From positions 7,192,001 through 7,256,000 of the forward strand of contig NZ_CP107960.1 of assembly GCF_036077095.1 (NCBI RefSeq): a DNA stretch of 64,000 nucleotides, read 5' to 3'. The position numbers were made by a program, and so were the translations under genes. Shown one piece after another: positions 8,367 through 17,158 of the stretch (the first letter of the stretch is position 1; every line of letters begins with the position of its first letter). The DNA comes from Streptomyces sp. NBC_00376 (GTDB lineage: Bacteria > Actinomycetota > Actinomycetes > Streptomycetales > Streptomycetaceae). The notes under the pieces are model-generated. The model was not told the DNA's origin, searched no databases, and worked only from the letters and a program-made list of their open reading frames with translations.

Positions 8367-9295
8367 CCGCCACGATCCGCACCGCCACCCCGGCCGACGA
8401 CCCGGCACTGGCCGCCCTGTGGCGGCGCTGCTTCGACGCCCCGCACATCGTCGACCTGCACGCCCTCGACCCGCACCGCCACCGGCACACCTTCGTCGCG
8501 CAGAACGCCGCGGGCGACGGGATCGACGCGGTCGTCGTCTACGTACCGAGGCGGATCCGTGACGCGCACGGCACCCCGCAGCGGGTCGGCGGCATCGGCA
8601 GCGTCGCCACCCGTCCCGAGGCCCGCGGCCAGGGTCTCGTGCGGCGGCTGCTGGTGGCGGCGGAGCAGACGATGACGGCCGAACAGTGTGCCTGGTCACT
8701 GCTGTTCACCGGGACGCCGGGCGTCTACCGGGGCTCGGGATGGCAGGAGTTCGGCAGTACGTACACCGAGGGGCGGCTCGCGCCCTCGCCCGCCGCCGGG
8801 ACGTTCCGGATCCGCGCCGCCACCGCGCGGGACGCCGGGGAGTTGGCCGCGCTGCACCACGCGTACAACGCGGCCCGGCCGCTCAGCTCGGTGCGGGCGG
8901 CCGAGGACTGGGCGGTGCGGGTGCCCGCCTGGTACGGCCCGGTCGAGCGCTCGCTCGTGGCGCAGGACCCGGCGTCGGGGGCGCTCGTCGGCATGCTCGT
9001 GACCCAGCACGAGGGGGAGTACCTGGAGGTGCGGGAGTTCGCCGGCACCCCGGAGTGCCTGGGCGAGCTGTACGCCGCCGCGGGCGAACGGGGCCGGGAG
9101 ACAGGGCTGAGCCGGGTCCGGGTCCGGCTCCCCGACGGCCCCGGGGTCCGGGCCGCGCTGCCGGCCCTGATGGCGGACGCCCGGCAGGTGACGGAGCACG
9201 TGGGCATGGCGCGCCCGCTGCTCGCCACCGAGGAGTCGGTGCGGGCCACGGTCACGGCGCCCGGAGCCGTCCACTGGTACGGCGACTGCTTCTAG
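8363..9295 (+). CDS. GNAT-family N-acetyltransferase (two-domain, Eis-like)
   Basis: A 310-residue protein beginning at a GTG that overlaps the beta-helix stop by four bases (GTGA). The N-terminal GNAT half shows the acetyl-CoA loop VATRPEARGQGLVRRLL (R/Q-x-x-G-x-G/A type). A second GNAT-like half follows from ~residue 145 (IRAATARDAGELAALHHAYN), with no clear second cofactor loop. The pattern resembles Eis-type acetyltransferases. Substrate unknown; the translational coupling suggests co-expression with the exported protein but not a direct functional link. Confidence 0.8.
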   Translation: MTATIRTATPADDPALAALWRRCFDAPHIVDLHALDPHRHRHTFVAQNAAGDGIDAVVVYVPRRIRDAHGTPQRVGGIGSVATRPEARGQGLVRRLLVAAEQTMTAEQCAWSLLFTGTPGVYRGSGWQEFGSTYTEGRLAPSPAAGTFRIRAATARDAGELAALHHAYNAARPLSSVRAAEDWAVRVPAWYGPVERSLVAQDPASGALVGMLVTQHEGEYLEVREFAGTPECLGELYAAAGERGRETGLSRVRVRLPDGPGVRAALPALMADARQVTEHVGMARPLLATEESVRATVTAPGAVHWYGDCF

Positions 9296-9315
9296 AGGAA
9301 GGGGACGGGGCGCTC

Positions 9316-10020
9316 TCAGCGGCAGGGAGTGAGCAGGAAGCGCCCCACAAGACCGGCCCCCGCGTCCAGGCGGCGGCGGAACTCCTCGGCGAGCAAAGGC
9401 ACGTCACGCAGCCGCCACAGCACCAGCGCCGCCGACCAGGCCGCCTCGCGGGCCCGTTCCAGACTCCACGAGCCGAACAGATGAGTGAGCGGGTCCGCCA
9501 GTTCCAGCAGGTCGGGGCCCGGCATCAGGTCCTCCCGGATCCGCTCCTCCAGCATCAGCAGGAGATCGCCCACCCGGTCGTACTCCTCCTCCAGATCGGG
9601 CGGGGCGCAGCCGAGCGTGCGGCAGGTGTCCACGACGGCGAGCGGCAGGTCGTGGCCGATGTGCGCGTTGATGCCGGACAGGGCGAACTGCAGCGGCCGT
9701 ACACCGGGACGGTGCCGGTACCGGAAGAGCGGATGCCAGCAGTCGGGCGTCCGCTCTCCCGCCGCCGAGGCGTCGACCGCCGACAGATAGCGCTCGGCGA
9801 ACCGCACATCCAGCGTCTCGGCGGCCCGCCGGTCGGGGAACGCGCCGCCGTCGATCTGCTGCCGGACGGTCTCGGTGACCGCCAGATAGATGCGGTTGAA
9901 GACCGCCACCCCGTCCTCGGCCCCGCCCACCGGCGCCCAGGCGGAACTGAACGCGCGCATCCGCTCGATCACGGAGGCGATGCCGGGGACGGAGCTGTGC
10001 AACTGCTCGAACTGCGCCAT
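9316..10020 (-). CDS. DUF5995 family protein
   Basis: A 234-residue, mostly alpha-helical protein with the features I associate with DUF5995: a WHPLFRYR segment, the His-bearing LSGINAHIGHDL, and a C-terminal GSWSLERAREAAW. The His/Asp residues around NAHIGHDL could bind metal, but no activity is known. It runs convergent to the GNAT gene with only 20 bases between them. It lies 94 bases downstream of the DUF885 gene on the same strand and is probably not part of the peptide cluster. Confidence 0.75.
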   Translation of the reverse strand: MAQFEQLHSSVPGIASVIERMRAFSSAWAPVGGAEDGVAVFNRIYLAVTETVRQQIDGGAFPDRRAAETLDVRFAERYLSAVDASAAGERTPDCWHPLFRYRHRPGVRPLQFALSGINAHIGHDLPLAVVDTCRTLGCAPPDLEEEYDRVGDLLLMLEERIREDLMPGPDLLELADPLTHLFGSWSLERAREAAWSAALVLWRLRDVPLLAEEFRRRLDAGAGLVGRFLLTPCR

Positions 10021-10114
10021 GGGGGCAGCGTCCCAGCCCCGGGGCCGGGACGACGCCGACAGGTCCGGGGTTCATCGGAACGGGCGAACGGCCGTGACAC
10101 AGCCCCCAGGTCAG

Positions 10115-11761
10115 TCAGTCACCGGTGGCGCCGGCGAGGCGGTCCGCCGCGTCGAGCTGATCCCTCAGGCCGAGCAGCTCCCAGCGCTGGAGCGCGAAGG
10201 GAGTGTTCCCCTCCCGCCACAGCCGGTCGTGGAACTCCTCCAGGCCGAAGCCGTCCCGCCCCGCCGCCTCGGCGAGCAGTTCCAGGAGTTGCAGCTTTCC
10301 CGTCTGGTAGCTCAGCCCCTGGCCCGGGTTGCCGAGGAAGAACACCGCCTCGGCCCAGGCCGTCGCCTCGTCCATCGGCACCAGTCGGCACAGCAGACCG
10401 GTGGCCTCGTCGATGGTGAGCTCGCCGAGGGCGAGACCGAGGTCGATCTCGACCCGCAGCGATCGCAGGCGCATGGCGTTGGCGATGAACTCGGTGCCGG
10501 TCGGGCTGGCGTCGCAGGCGCCCGAGAGCAGCATCAACTCCTCGTTGTAGAACGCGACCCCCTCGTTGGGCACGGAGTCGTAGAAGTGCCGGCGAGCCGG
10601 ATTCGGGTGGGCCCAGGAGAGGGCCAACTGCTGAGCGTGGACGCCCTCGTGGACGATCGCCGTCCGGGGGTCGATCGCCGCGGCCCGTTCGAAGTACGGC
10701 AGTTCCGTGTCCGAATCGGCGGGGACGTAACGTACGGCGTCCTCATGGGCGCGCGACGGCGAGGTCAGGTCGTCGGGGACGCCGAGCCAGGTCAGGGGGG
10801 CCAGGTAGGGAGGGCAGACCGCGAAGCGGTAATGGCGCAGGGACTCGGGCTGGCCCAGGAGACCGCGCTCGCGGTAGAAGCGGCGCATCTCGTGCTCCTG
10901 GGTCCGCGCCAGCGTGAGCTGCTCGGCCGCACTGTGCTGCTTCTCGGTCCCGGCGTGGCCGCGCAGCCGCTGCCGCAGAACGGCTTCCGTCGCCACGGCG
11001 CGGGTCCACTCCTGCTTGGCCTGCTCGCGCAGCCGGTCCGCACCGTACGGCAGCAGCGAGACGCGGTGCAGCAGGAACTCGACGGCCGCACGCCCCGCCG
11101 CACCCTCGGCATTGAACCCGTCGAGGGCCTCGCGCAGCCAGCCGGCGAACTCCCGGACCGCAGTGGCGGCCCGCTCGGCGGCGGCGGGCAGACCGGCCGC
11201 CTGCGCGGCCGGCAGGTACGGGACCAGTGCGCTCATCGCGGTGGTGAGCGCGCTGTCGGCGTCGGCGAGCTTGCGCAGGGCGGCCACCGCGAACGGCTTG
11301 GCCGCGGTGTCCGCCAGGTTCTCCCGCGCCTGGAGCAGCACCTGCGGCACGTGGTGCAGCAACCGGACCACAGCGTCCGTCCGTTCGGCCGTGAACGGTG
11401 TGGAGACCAGCAGCAGGTTGTAGACGGGGACCAGGCTCTGGTCGATGTAGAAACAGGGATCGCGCTGCCAGCCACGCAGCAGTTCCAGCTCCCAGTGCAC
11501 CCGGTCGAGCGCGCATCCCAGGAGGCGGAAGTCGACCTGTACGGAGACCGGTTCATCGGCGACGTCCAGGCGGCGGTGGCGCTCGTACCACTGTTCCATG
11601 CGCCGTCGGCGGTCCGCGACGGCGCCCGCCGACCAGTCGGGTGCCCAGCCGGGCGGGCGCTCCAGACGCGGCAGGTCGTCGCCGGAGTCGGGAGCGGTCG
11701 CCGCCCGCCAGTGCCAGAAATCCGCGGCGAGGAGCCGGAGTTCGTCCGGCGTTCGCGACAT
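10115..11761 (-). CDS. DUF885-family putative metallopeptidase
   Basis: A 548-residue predicted zinc-dependent hydrolase of the DUF885 group, which is mainly helical. The metal site is the HEGVHAQQ motif near residue 380 with a downstream Glu helix (PNEGVAFYNEELML). The C-terminal GLSYQTGKLQLLELL is the characteristic family signature. The start is the ATG at 11761, overlapping the DUF6002 stop by one base (TGATG); a GTG at 11764 is an alternative. It ends the four-gene leftward operon. In a peptide cluster it might trim a leader or precursor peptide or confer self-resistance; this is inference. Confidence 0.8.
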   Translation of the reverse strand: MSRTPDELRLLAADFWHWRAATAPDSGDDLPRLERPPGWAPDWSAGAVADRRRRMEQWYERHRRLDVADEPVSVQVDFRLLGCALDRVHWELELLRGWQRDPCFYIDQSLVPVYNLLLVSTPFTAERTDAVVRLLHHVPQVLLQARENLADTAAKPFAVAALRKLADADSALTTAMSALVPYLPAAQAAGLPAAAERAATAVREFAGWLREALDGFNAEGAAGRAAVEFLLHRVSLLPYGADRLREQAKQEWTRAVATEAVLRQRLRGHAGTEKQHSAAEQLTLARTQEHEMRRFYRERGLLGQPESLRHYRFAVCPPYLAPLTWLGVPDDLTSPSRAHEDAVRYVPADSDTELPYFERAAAIDPRTAIVHEGVHAQQLALSWAHPNPARRHFYDSVPNEGVAFYNEELMLLSGACDASPTGTEFIANAMRLRSLRVEIDLGLALGELTIDEATGLLCRLVPMDEATAWAEAVFFLGNPGQGLSYQTGKLQLLELLAEAAGRDGFGLEEFHDRLWREGNTPFALQRWELLGLRDQLDAADRLAGATGD

Positions 11762-13140
11762 CACGCGCGGCCGCAGAGGGCGGACGCGATGTCCTGCGGG
11801 CCGGAGATCTCGGTGAAGTGCTCCAGTGGCTGGTAGTCGGACGTGGAGTAGGCACCCGATCCGTGCACGACGATGTCCTTTCCGGTGCCGCCGATCAGGC
11901 CGCGGTCGACGGCGTTCATCACTCCGGTCAGGGCCATGACCAGTGACTGCTCACGCAGCGCCGCGGGGTCCGCGGGCAGTGCGCAGCCGGTGCCGGAGAG
12001 CCGGTCCCGCAGCCCTTCGTAGCGCTCCCGGCACTCCTCGCCGGAGACCACGATGCCGTTGCCGCCGTACCGGCGGATCAGCTCGTTCATGGCGGGCGAG
12101 GTGACCGGACGGTGGGTGTAGAAGGTCGGGTCGAGCACCTCGCCGGGGTCGGCGGTGACCTGGGGGAAGCGCGGGTCGGCGGACTGGTGGTACAGACCGT
12201 CCCTGAGCTCGTAGGCGGGCATGCCGTCGCGGCTGAAGTCGCCGTGCGCCAGGTTCAGCACCATGTCCGGGGTGCCCAGGTGCTGGACGAGCAGGCTCTC
12301 CGGCCGGGCGCTCTCGTCGGCCAGCCCGGCCCGCTCCAGTGCGGCGCGGCCCTCGTGGTAGCCGAGCAGGCCGAAGGCGCTGGACACGGCGTGCGCGTGG
12401 ACCCGGCCGGCCCCGCCGTCCGGGAGGGCCCGCTGCTCGAAGAAGGCCCGTGCGGTGTCGGCGACCAGGTAGTTGGACAGTTCCAGGGAGTACCAGAGGC
12501 GGGTGTCGAGGTGCTTGGACGCCTCGGTGGCGTACATGTCGACGAACTCCCGGCCGACGGCCTTGACCTGCTCGGACTCCTGTCCGGTGTAGAGGAACAT
12601 CGGGTTCAGCGCGCGCAGCGTCGGGTCCTGCGACAGCCGGCTGTCGCGCAGCTTCGACCGGCAGGAGGCCGGGGCGACGATGACCACGCGCAGCTGTTCC
12701 GGCGTGACCAGACCGGCGTCGATGGCACGCAGTACCGCGTCGCGCAGTGCGGTGCCCTTGTTGGCCGACGTCGGGGAGAAGATCGTGACGCTCTCGTCGT
12801 AGCGGCGGATGTACTCGACCGCGCGCGCCACCATCAGCAGCGACGGGAATGTCTTGGTGGTGCCCGTGCCGGGGTTGCCGGTCAGGTCCATCAGGTGCAG
12901 GCGGTGCTCGCCGTAGCCGCCCAGCTCGTGCCACTCGACGGTGGCGGCGGCGAAGAAGCGCCGCAGGTCGTCGTCGAGCTCGGGCAGCCGGAAGCCGGGC
13001 TTGAACGAGGCGGCGTCGTCGCGTGCCGGACCGATGTCGCCGACGATCCCCCCGATCGCCCGTCCGACCTGGGCGTAGTGGTCGAGAATGAGGTTGGCCG
13101 ACCGTGCGGAAGCGGACCCGTCGAAGCTGGTCACGGACAT
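11761..13140 (-). CDS. DUF6002 family protein, threonine-synthase-like fold suspected
   Basis: A 459-residue protein matching the actinomycete DUF6002 group often seen in natural-product clusters. Several segments read like a degenerate fold-type II PLP enzyme. GNPGTGTTKTF could hold the cofactor lysine, IFSPTSANKGTALRDAV resembles the phosphate-binding SxN loop, and IVVSGEECRERYEGL resembles threonine-synthase VSDEE helices. These resemblances are by eye and not proof. Its stop overlaps the DUF885 start and its own ATG lies 42 bases after the oxidoreductase gene. It probably forms or modifies an unusual amino-acid precursor together with the adjoining oxidoreductase and monooxygenase. Confidence 0.65.
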   Translation of the reverse strand: MSVTSFDGSASARSANLILDHYAQVGRAIGGIVGDIGPARDDAASFKPGFRLPELDDDLRRFFAAATVEWHELGGYGEHRLHLMDLTGNPGTGTTKTFPSLLMVARAVEYIRRYDESVTIFSPTSANKGTALRDAVLRAIDAGLVTPEQLRVVIVAPASCRSKLRDSRLSQDPTLRALNPMFLYTGQESEQVKAVGREFVDMYATEASKHLDTRLWYSLELSNYLVADTARAFFEQRALPDGGAGRVHAHAVSSAFGLLGYHEGRAALERAGLADESARPESLLVQHLGTPDMVLNLAHGDFSRDGMPAYELRDGLYHQSADPRFPQVTADPGEVLDPTFYTHRPVTSPAMNELIRRYGGNGIVVSGEECRERYEGLRDRLSGTGCALPADPAALREQSLVMALTGVMNAVDRGLIGGTGKDIVVHGSGAYSTSDYQPLEHFTEISGPQDIASALCGRA

Positions 13141-13182
13141 GCTGGCTCCTAGGTAGGTGGTGAGGGCTCTGAGGGGCGGCCC

Positions 13183-14283
13183 TCAGGCGCGGTCGCGCAG
13201 GCGGTCCCGGAAGGCGGCCAGGCAGTGGGCGGCCTCCTCCAGGTCGGTGACGGGGAATCCGCCGGACAGCTCGGAGGGAAGGTCACCGGGTGCGGTGCGG
13301 GTGAAGTGGACGCGGCCGTCCTCGATGACGACGCCGTCGTGGCGGGCGGCGTGCTCGTTGTACGCGACGGCCTCGGCGCGGCTCACCTGCTCCGGCAGGT
13401 TCAGCTCGACGCGCGGGGTGGGGCCGTCGGCCGTGATCCGTACCGGGTAGCCGCCGGGCAGGCCCAGCGGGCCGGGCAGGTTCGCCCGGACCTCGTGCCC
13501 CGCGAGCAGTTCGGTCAGCAGCCGGGCGGCGACGAATCCGGTGACGTGGTTGAGCTCTGCGCGGGAGGCCGCGCGCTGCTGTCCGAGCAGGCCGGCGACC
13601 CCGGGGACGGGCTCCCCGTCGACCCAGGCGCGGACCTCCTCGACGCCGGGCGGCGGGGAGTGCAGGTGCAGGTGGTGGGCCAGGACCTGCAGCCGGTGCC
13701 GCTGGGGGAGGGCGAGGGCCTCCTGGAGACCGGTGGCGGTGAGTGCCACGTTGCCGATCCCGCACAGCGGGGCGATGCCGAGGCCGGCCAGGGCCGGGTT
13801 CACGGCGTCGGGGAAGCAGCCGTTGAGCAGCCATCCCGAGGGGTGGTGCTCGGCGAGTGCCCGGCCCGTCTCTCGCGCGAACACCGCCTGGAGCGGCAGG
13901 GTCAGCCCGAAGCCGGCACGCTGGATCAGCGCGGTCCAGGCCGACGGGGCGCTGATCCGCTCCCAGGGCGACTGGAGGGAGGCCGCGACCAGGACGGCCG
14001 CGGGGCGGGCCTCGGCGAGGGCTTCGGCAAGTGCTCCGGCGGCGGCCGGGTCGACGGTCACCGGCCGGAAGGCGACCGCGGGCGGGCTGTCGCCCGTGCC
14101 GATCGCGCGGGCGCCGCTGATCCAGCAGATCTCGGCGGTCTTCACCGGGTCGCGGCCCAGCACCAGGACCTGGACGGGCCGGGTGCCCGCGGCGAGCGCG
14201 TAACAGACCGCGCGGGCCAGCCCGCCGGTTCCGATGACGGCGACGGTCGGCCCGTGCGGCGACGTTTCCCCCTGGGCCGGCAT
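13183..14283 (-). CDS. Rossmann-fold NAD(P)-binding oxidoreductase
   Basis: A 366-residue protein with a clear N-terminal dinucleotide site: hydrophobic strand VAVIGTGGLARAVCYALAAG, then VLVLGRDP. The middle and C-terminal parts (LNGCFPDAVNPALAGLGI, CGIGNVALTATGLQEAL) resemble saccharopine dehydrogenase/homoserine dehydrogenase-like proteins loosely; I cannot name the family. Its ATG overlaps the monooxygenase stop by one base (TGATG), so the two are co-translated. A reductase or dehydrogenase acting on a hydroxylated amino-acid intermediate is the simplest guess. Confidence 0.65.
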   Translation of the reverse strand: MPAQGETSPHGPTVAVIGTGGLARAVCYALAAGTRPVQVLVLGRDPVKTAEICWISGARAIGTGDSPPAVAFRPVTVDPAAAGALAEALAEARPAAVLVAASLQSPWERISAPSAWTALIQRAGFGLTLPLQAVFARETGRALAEHHPSGWLLNGCFPDAVNPALAGLGIAPLCGIGNVALTATGLQEALALPQRHRLQVLAHHLHLHSPPPGVEEVRAWVDGEPVPGVAGLLGQQRAASRAELNHVTGFVAARLLTELLAGHEVRANLPGPLGLPGGYPVRITADGPTPRVELNLPEQVSRAEAVAYNEHAARHDGVVIEDGRVHFTRTAPGDLPSELSGGFPVTDLEEAAHCLAAFRDRLRDRA

Positions 14284-15326
14284 CAGGCGGTACAGGCCAG
14301 GCGGAGCTGGTCCAGGTGCTTGAGACCGTCGAGGACATCGGAGTTGGGCAGTCCGAAGTCGATCAGGCAGGCCATTTCGTCCACCCCGGTTCCGCGCAGT
14401 CGCTCGACGACGCGCTGTGCCTTGGACACGCTGCCGAGCAGGCCGCTCTCGTTGAAGTACCGCTCGAAGGCGCGCTCGACGAGGAAGTCGGTATCGGCCG
14501 AGCGCATGGCCGACGGGTCGAGCTTGAGGGCGGCGACGCTGCGGGAGCCCACGAACAGGTCGAGGGAGCTGCGCAGGTAGTCGGAGAGCGGGCCCCGGAC
14601 CTGCTCGCGGATCGCGTCCTCGTCATCGCCGAGGAAGGTGTGCACCATCAGGGCCACATGGCCGCGGCCGCCGCCGGTGGCCTCACGGAACGCGGCGCGG
14701 TACTCCTCGATCTTGCCGCGCAGTTCGTCGGGGTCCTGCCCCAGGAGATGCGTGAGCAGTCCGGCACCGATCTGCCCCGCGCGCCGGAAGGTGTCCACGT
14801 CTCCGCTGCTGGTGATCCAGACCGGAAGCTCGGGCTGGACGGGCGGCGGGAACACCTTCACCTCGGTGGGGTCGCCGGCCCCGTCGAGTACGTACAGCGG
14901 CTCGCCGCGCCACAGTCGGCGGACCTCCTGGGTGTACTCGAACATCAGGTCCTTGCGCCGCGGATAGTTGTCGGGCGTGAAGGCGAAGTCGATGGCGCTC
15001 CAGCCGGAGGCGAAGGAGACACCGACCCGGCCGCGGGAGAGGTTGTCGACCACGGACCACTCCTCGGCGATGCGGGCCGGCTCGTGGGTCGGGGCCACGA
15101 CGCTGCCGGCCCGGATCCCGATCCGCTCCGTCATGGCGGCGACGGCCGCGCCGGTCACCGCCGGGTTCGGGTAGAGCCCACCGAATTGATGGAAGTGGCG
15201 TTCCGGTGTCCATACCGCTGAGAAGTCGTGTGTGTCGGCGAACCGCGCACCTTCACGGAGTAACTCGTAGCGGTCCTGTTCGCTTCCGGCACTATCGGCA
15301 GAGAAATAGAAGAGGCTGAAGTCCAT
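14283..15326 (-). CDS. MupA/Atu3671-type FMN-dependent luciferase-like monooxygenase
   Basis: A 347-residue luciferase-like (LLM) flavin monooxygenase of the natural-product type, often found free-standing or inside NRPS/PKS proteins. The hallmarks are MDFSLFYFSAD at the start, AVWTPERHFHQFGGLYPNP, VVAPTHEPARIAEEW and SRGRVGVSFASGW. The start is the ATG at 15326, preceded by AAGGAA; a 30-codon upstream in-frame extension lacks family similarity. It heads the leftward operon, 299 bases from the divergent methyltransferase gene. Expected chemistry is FMNH2/O2 oxidation (N- or C-hydroxylation) of a free or carrier-bound amino acid. Confidence 0.88.
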   Translation of the reverse strand: MDFSLFYFSADSAGSEQDRYELLREGARFADTHDFSAVWTPERHFHQFGGLYPNPAVTGAAVAAMTERIGIRAGSVVAPTHEPARIAEEWSVVDNLSRGRVGVSFASGWSAIDFAFTPDNYPRRKDLMFEYTQEVRRLWRGEPLYVLDGAGDPTEVKVFPPPVQPELPVWITSSGDVDTFRRAGQIGAGLLTHLLGQDPDELRGKIEEYRAAFREATGGGRGHVALMVHTFLGDDEDAIREQVRGPLSDYLRSSLDLFVGSRSVAALKLDPSAMRSADTDFLVERAFERYFNESGLLGSVSKAQRVVERLRGTGVDEMACLIDFGLPNSDVLDGLKHLDQLRLACTA

Positions 15327-15372
15327 TAGGCCGTTCCTTGCGACTGTGCCGCTGCGGGGCGGATGCGGGACA

Positions 15373-15389
15373 TTCTCCGTAACGGAGAA
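15373..15389. promoter_or_regulatory. Palindromic operator candidate TTCTCCGTAACGGAGAA
   Basis: Perfect 8-base arms around one central A, located 47-63 bases upstream of the monooxygenase start. No cluster-specific regulator gene is encoded in the window, so the cognate protein would be encoded elsewhere. Confidence 0.5.
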
Positions 15390-15544
15390 AGATCTTGGCG
15401 TAGTTCGTAGTGGCACGTCAAGGGGTTTCCGGCGATGGTTCCAAATGGGTGTAAACGGGTGAAGGGGGACGTACGGGCCGAAGTGGAAATGAATTAACCG
15501 TTCCGTTTGCGCGGTGGGCGTATGCCGGTGCCACAGGTCGATGC

Positions 15545-15573
15545 TTGACAGGGCTTCTGGCCCGAAGTAACAC
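15545..15573 (+). promoter_or_regulatory. Promoter candidate for the rightward biosynthetic operon
   Basis: TTGACA at 15545-15550, 17-base spacer, TAACAC at 15568-15573. The -35 is consensus and the -10 is imperfect. The predicted start near 15580 gives a leader of ~45 bases before the TTG at 15626. Confidence 0.5.
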
Positions 15574-15625
15574 TGGGCCCACGTTTATTTCGACTTCGTG
15601 AAAGCTTGAGTAACTGGGGGCGAGC

Positions 15626-17158
15626 TTGAGTGGGGATGGTCGTATAGGCCGGGGGAGTCGCACCCGCTTAGGGTTTGATCCTCGGAACATTAGATCCGCT
15701 CTCTTACGGCATGCGGGCGTCGCGAAGGTGGCCATTGCGGAAGAGCCGGACGGTGGGGGCGGGCAACGCCTTCAGGTATCGGTGGTCCCGGCCGAACGCG
15801 CACTGCAGAAGATGCGCAGATCCGTTCAGGAGCGTCGCCTCGACGAGTGGCGCATGATTTACGGTTCGGTCTATGAGGCTCAGCCGGATTCTCAGGAATT
15901 CGGTGAGAACTTCTCGGAATGGACCAGCAGTTACGACCGGCAGCCCATAGCCCGCACGGAGATGGAGGAGTGGCGTGCCGGTACGGTCGACACCATTCTG
16001 GGGATGCGGCCCCGCCGGGTCCTTGAGATGGGCGCCGGCTCCGGGCTGATCCTCTCCCGGGTGGCACCCCGGTGCGAGAGCTACTGGGCCACCGACCTCA
16101 GCCGCGACGCGGTGGACATCCTGGCCCGTGCCGTCGGGAGAAACCCGCAGCTCAGCGGCGTGGTCGAACTGAGGAACCAGCCGGCGCACGATTTCACTGG
16201 CCTCCCGTCCGGCTACTTCGACACCGTCGTCCTCAATTCGGTCATCCAGTACTTTCCCGACGCCGACTACCTCGCCGATGTGATCGAGGGCGCTCTCGCC
16301 GCCCTTGCCCCCGGCGGGTTCATCCTGCTGGGCGACGTCAGGAACCGCCGACTGCGGCACAGCCTGTACGCCGCCGCCGAGCTCTACCGGTCCGGCCCCG
16401 GCGCCACCGCCGAGAGCGTCCGGCGCGCCATGGAACAGCAGCTGCTGAAGGAGCGCGAGCTCCTCCTGGACCCGGAGTTCTTCACCGGATTGCCGGCCCG
16501 GTTCGAGGATGTTTCCCTGGTCGATGTCCGGCTGCGCCGTGGAATCCATCACAATGAACTGACCCGCTATCGATACGATGTGCTCATCGGCCGCGGTCCG
16601 GCCCGGGCGCTCCCACTCGATAATTCGGTCCGGCCGACGTGGGGAGCGGAGATCGGCAGTATCGCCGAACTGGAAAATTTCCTCACCCGGGAGAATCCCG
16701 CCCTGCTGCGCCTGAACGGCATACCCAATGCGCGGGTCAGGAGCGAGACCGGTGCCCTACGGGCTCTCGAAGAGGGCGCGTCCATGAGTTCTGTCATGGA
16801 AATACTGCGCGATACCCGTGCACCGGGATCCGGGCTCGACCCAGAAGAATGTCATACGCTGGGAAAGCGCCTCGGATATGCTGTGCGGACAACCTGGTCG
16901 GCCGGAAACGCAGATGGTGACTTCGATGTCGCTTTCGCTCTTCCTTCCCGTATTCCAGCGGACACGTATTTCTCCCTGAGCCCCTCCGCTGCCGGTTCCG
17001 CGTCTTCTTCCGAGCAGAGTGCCTCTGTCCTCGACAGCGAGAGCACCGCCATATACGCGGCATCGCTCCAGGCATATCTGGCGAAGATGTTCGAGAACAT
17101 CCCGCTTCCCCAGACCACGTTTGTGATAACGGAGGAAATTCCTGATGACCGGGGCTGA
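15626..17158 (+). CDS. Free-standing methyltransferase embedded in a partial adenylation subdomain
   Basis: 510 residues. Residues ~16-55 (GFDPRNIRSALLRHAGVAKV) read like the region just after core A8 of an NRPS A domain. A complete SAM-dependent methyltransferase follows, with LEMGAGSGL near residue 132, ATDLSRDAV and DTVVLNSVIQYF; its entry DEWRMIYGSVYE is typical of methyltransferases inserted in A domains. The last ~35 residues (LQAYLAKMFENIPLPQTTFV) look like a decayed A9/A10 tail without the NGK lysine. It therefore looks like the detached insertion of an interrupted A domain and probably N-methylates a carrier-bound residue in trans. The start is a TTG after a G-rich ribosome site. Codons 15 and 27 are TTA, suggesting bldA control. 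It overlaps mbtH by 14 bases. Confidence 0.78.
   Translation: MSGDGRIGRGSRTRLGFDPRNIRSALLRHAGVAKVAIAEEPDGGGGQRLQVSVVPAERALQKMRRSVQERRLDEWRMIYGSVYEAQPDSQEFGENFSEWTSSYDRQPIARTEMEEWRAGTVDTILGMRPRRVLEMGAGSGLILSRVAPRCESYWATDLSRDAVDILARAVGRNPQLSGVVELRNQPAHDFTGLPSGYFDTVVLNSVIQYFPDADYLADVIEGALAALAPGGFILLGDVRNRRLRHSLYAAAELYRSGPGATAESVRRAMEQQLLKERELLLDPEFFTGLPARFEDVSLVDVRLRRGIHHNELTRYRYDVLIGRGPARALPLDNSVRPTWGAEIGSIAELENFLTRENPALLRLNGIPNARVRSETGALRALEEGASMSSVMEILRDTRAPGSGLDPEECHTLGKRLGYAVRTTWSAGNADGDFDVAFALPSRIPADTYFSLSPSAAGSASSSEQSASVLDSESTAIYAASLQAYLAKMFENIPLPQTTFVITEEIPDDRG

Larger units (their letters stand above)
15327..15625. promoter_or_regulatory. Divergent control region of the peptide cluster
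   Basis: 299 bases without a gene, visibly richer in A+T than the flanking genes. It holds a palindrome at 15373-15389 and a rightward promoter candidate at 15545-15573. I saw no convincing leftward -10/-35 pair and no RNA gene. Confidence 0.7.

Noticed and set aside
6066..8699. 877-codon minus-strand frame opposite the beta-helix gene
   Set aside because: Antisense shadow; the plus-strand product has a Tat signal and beta-helix repeats.
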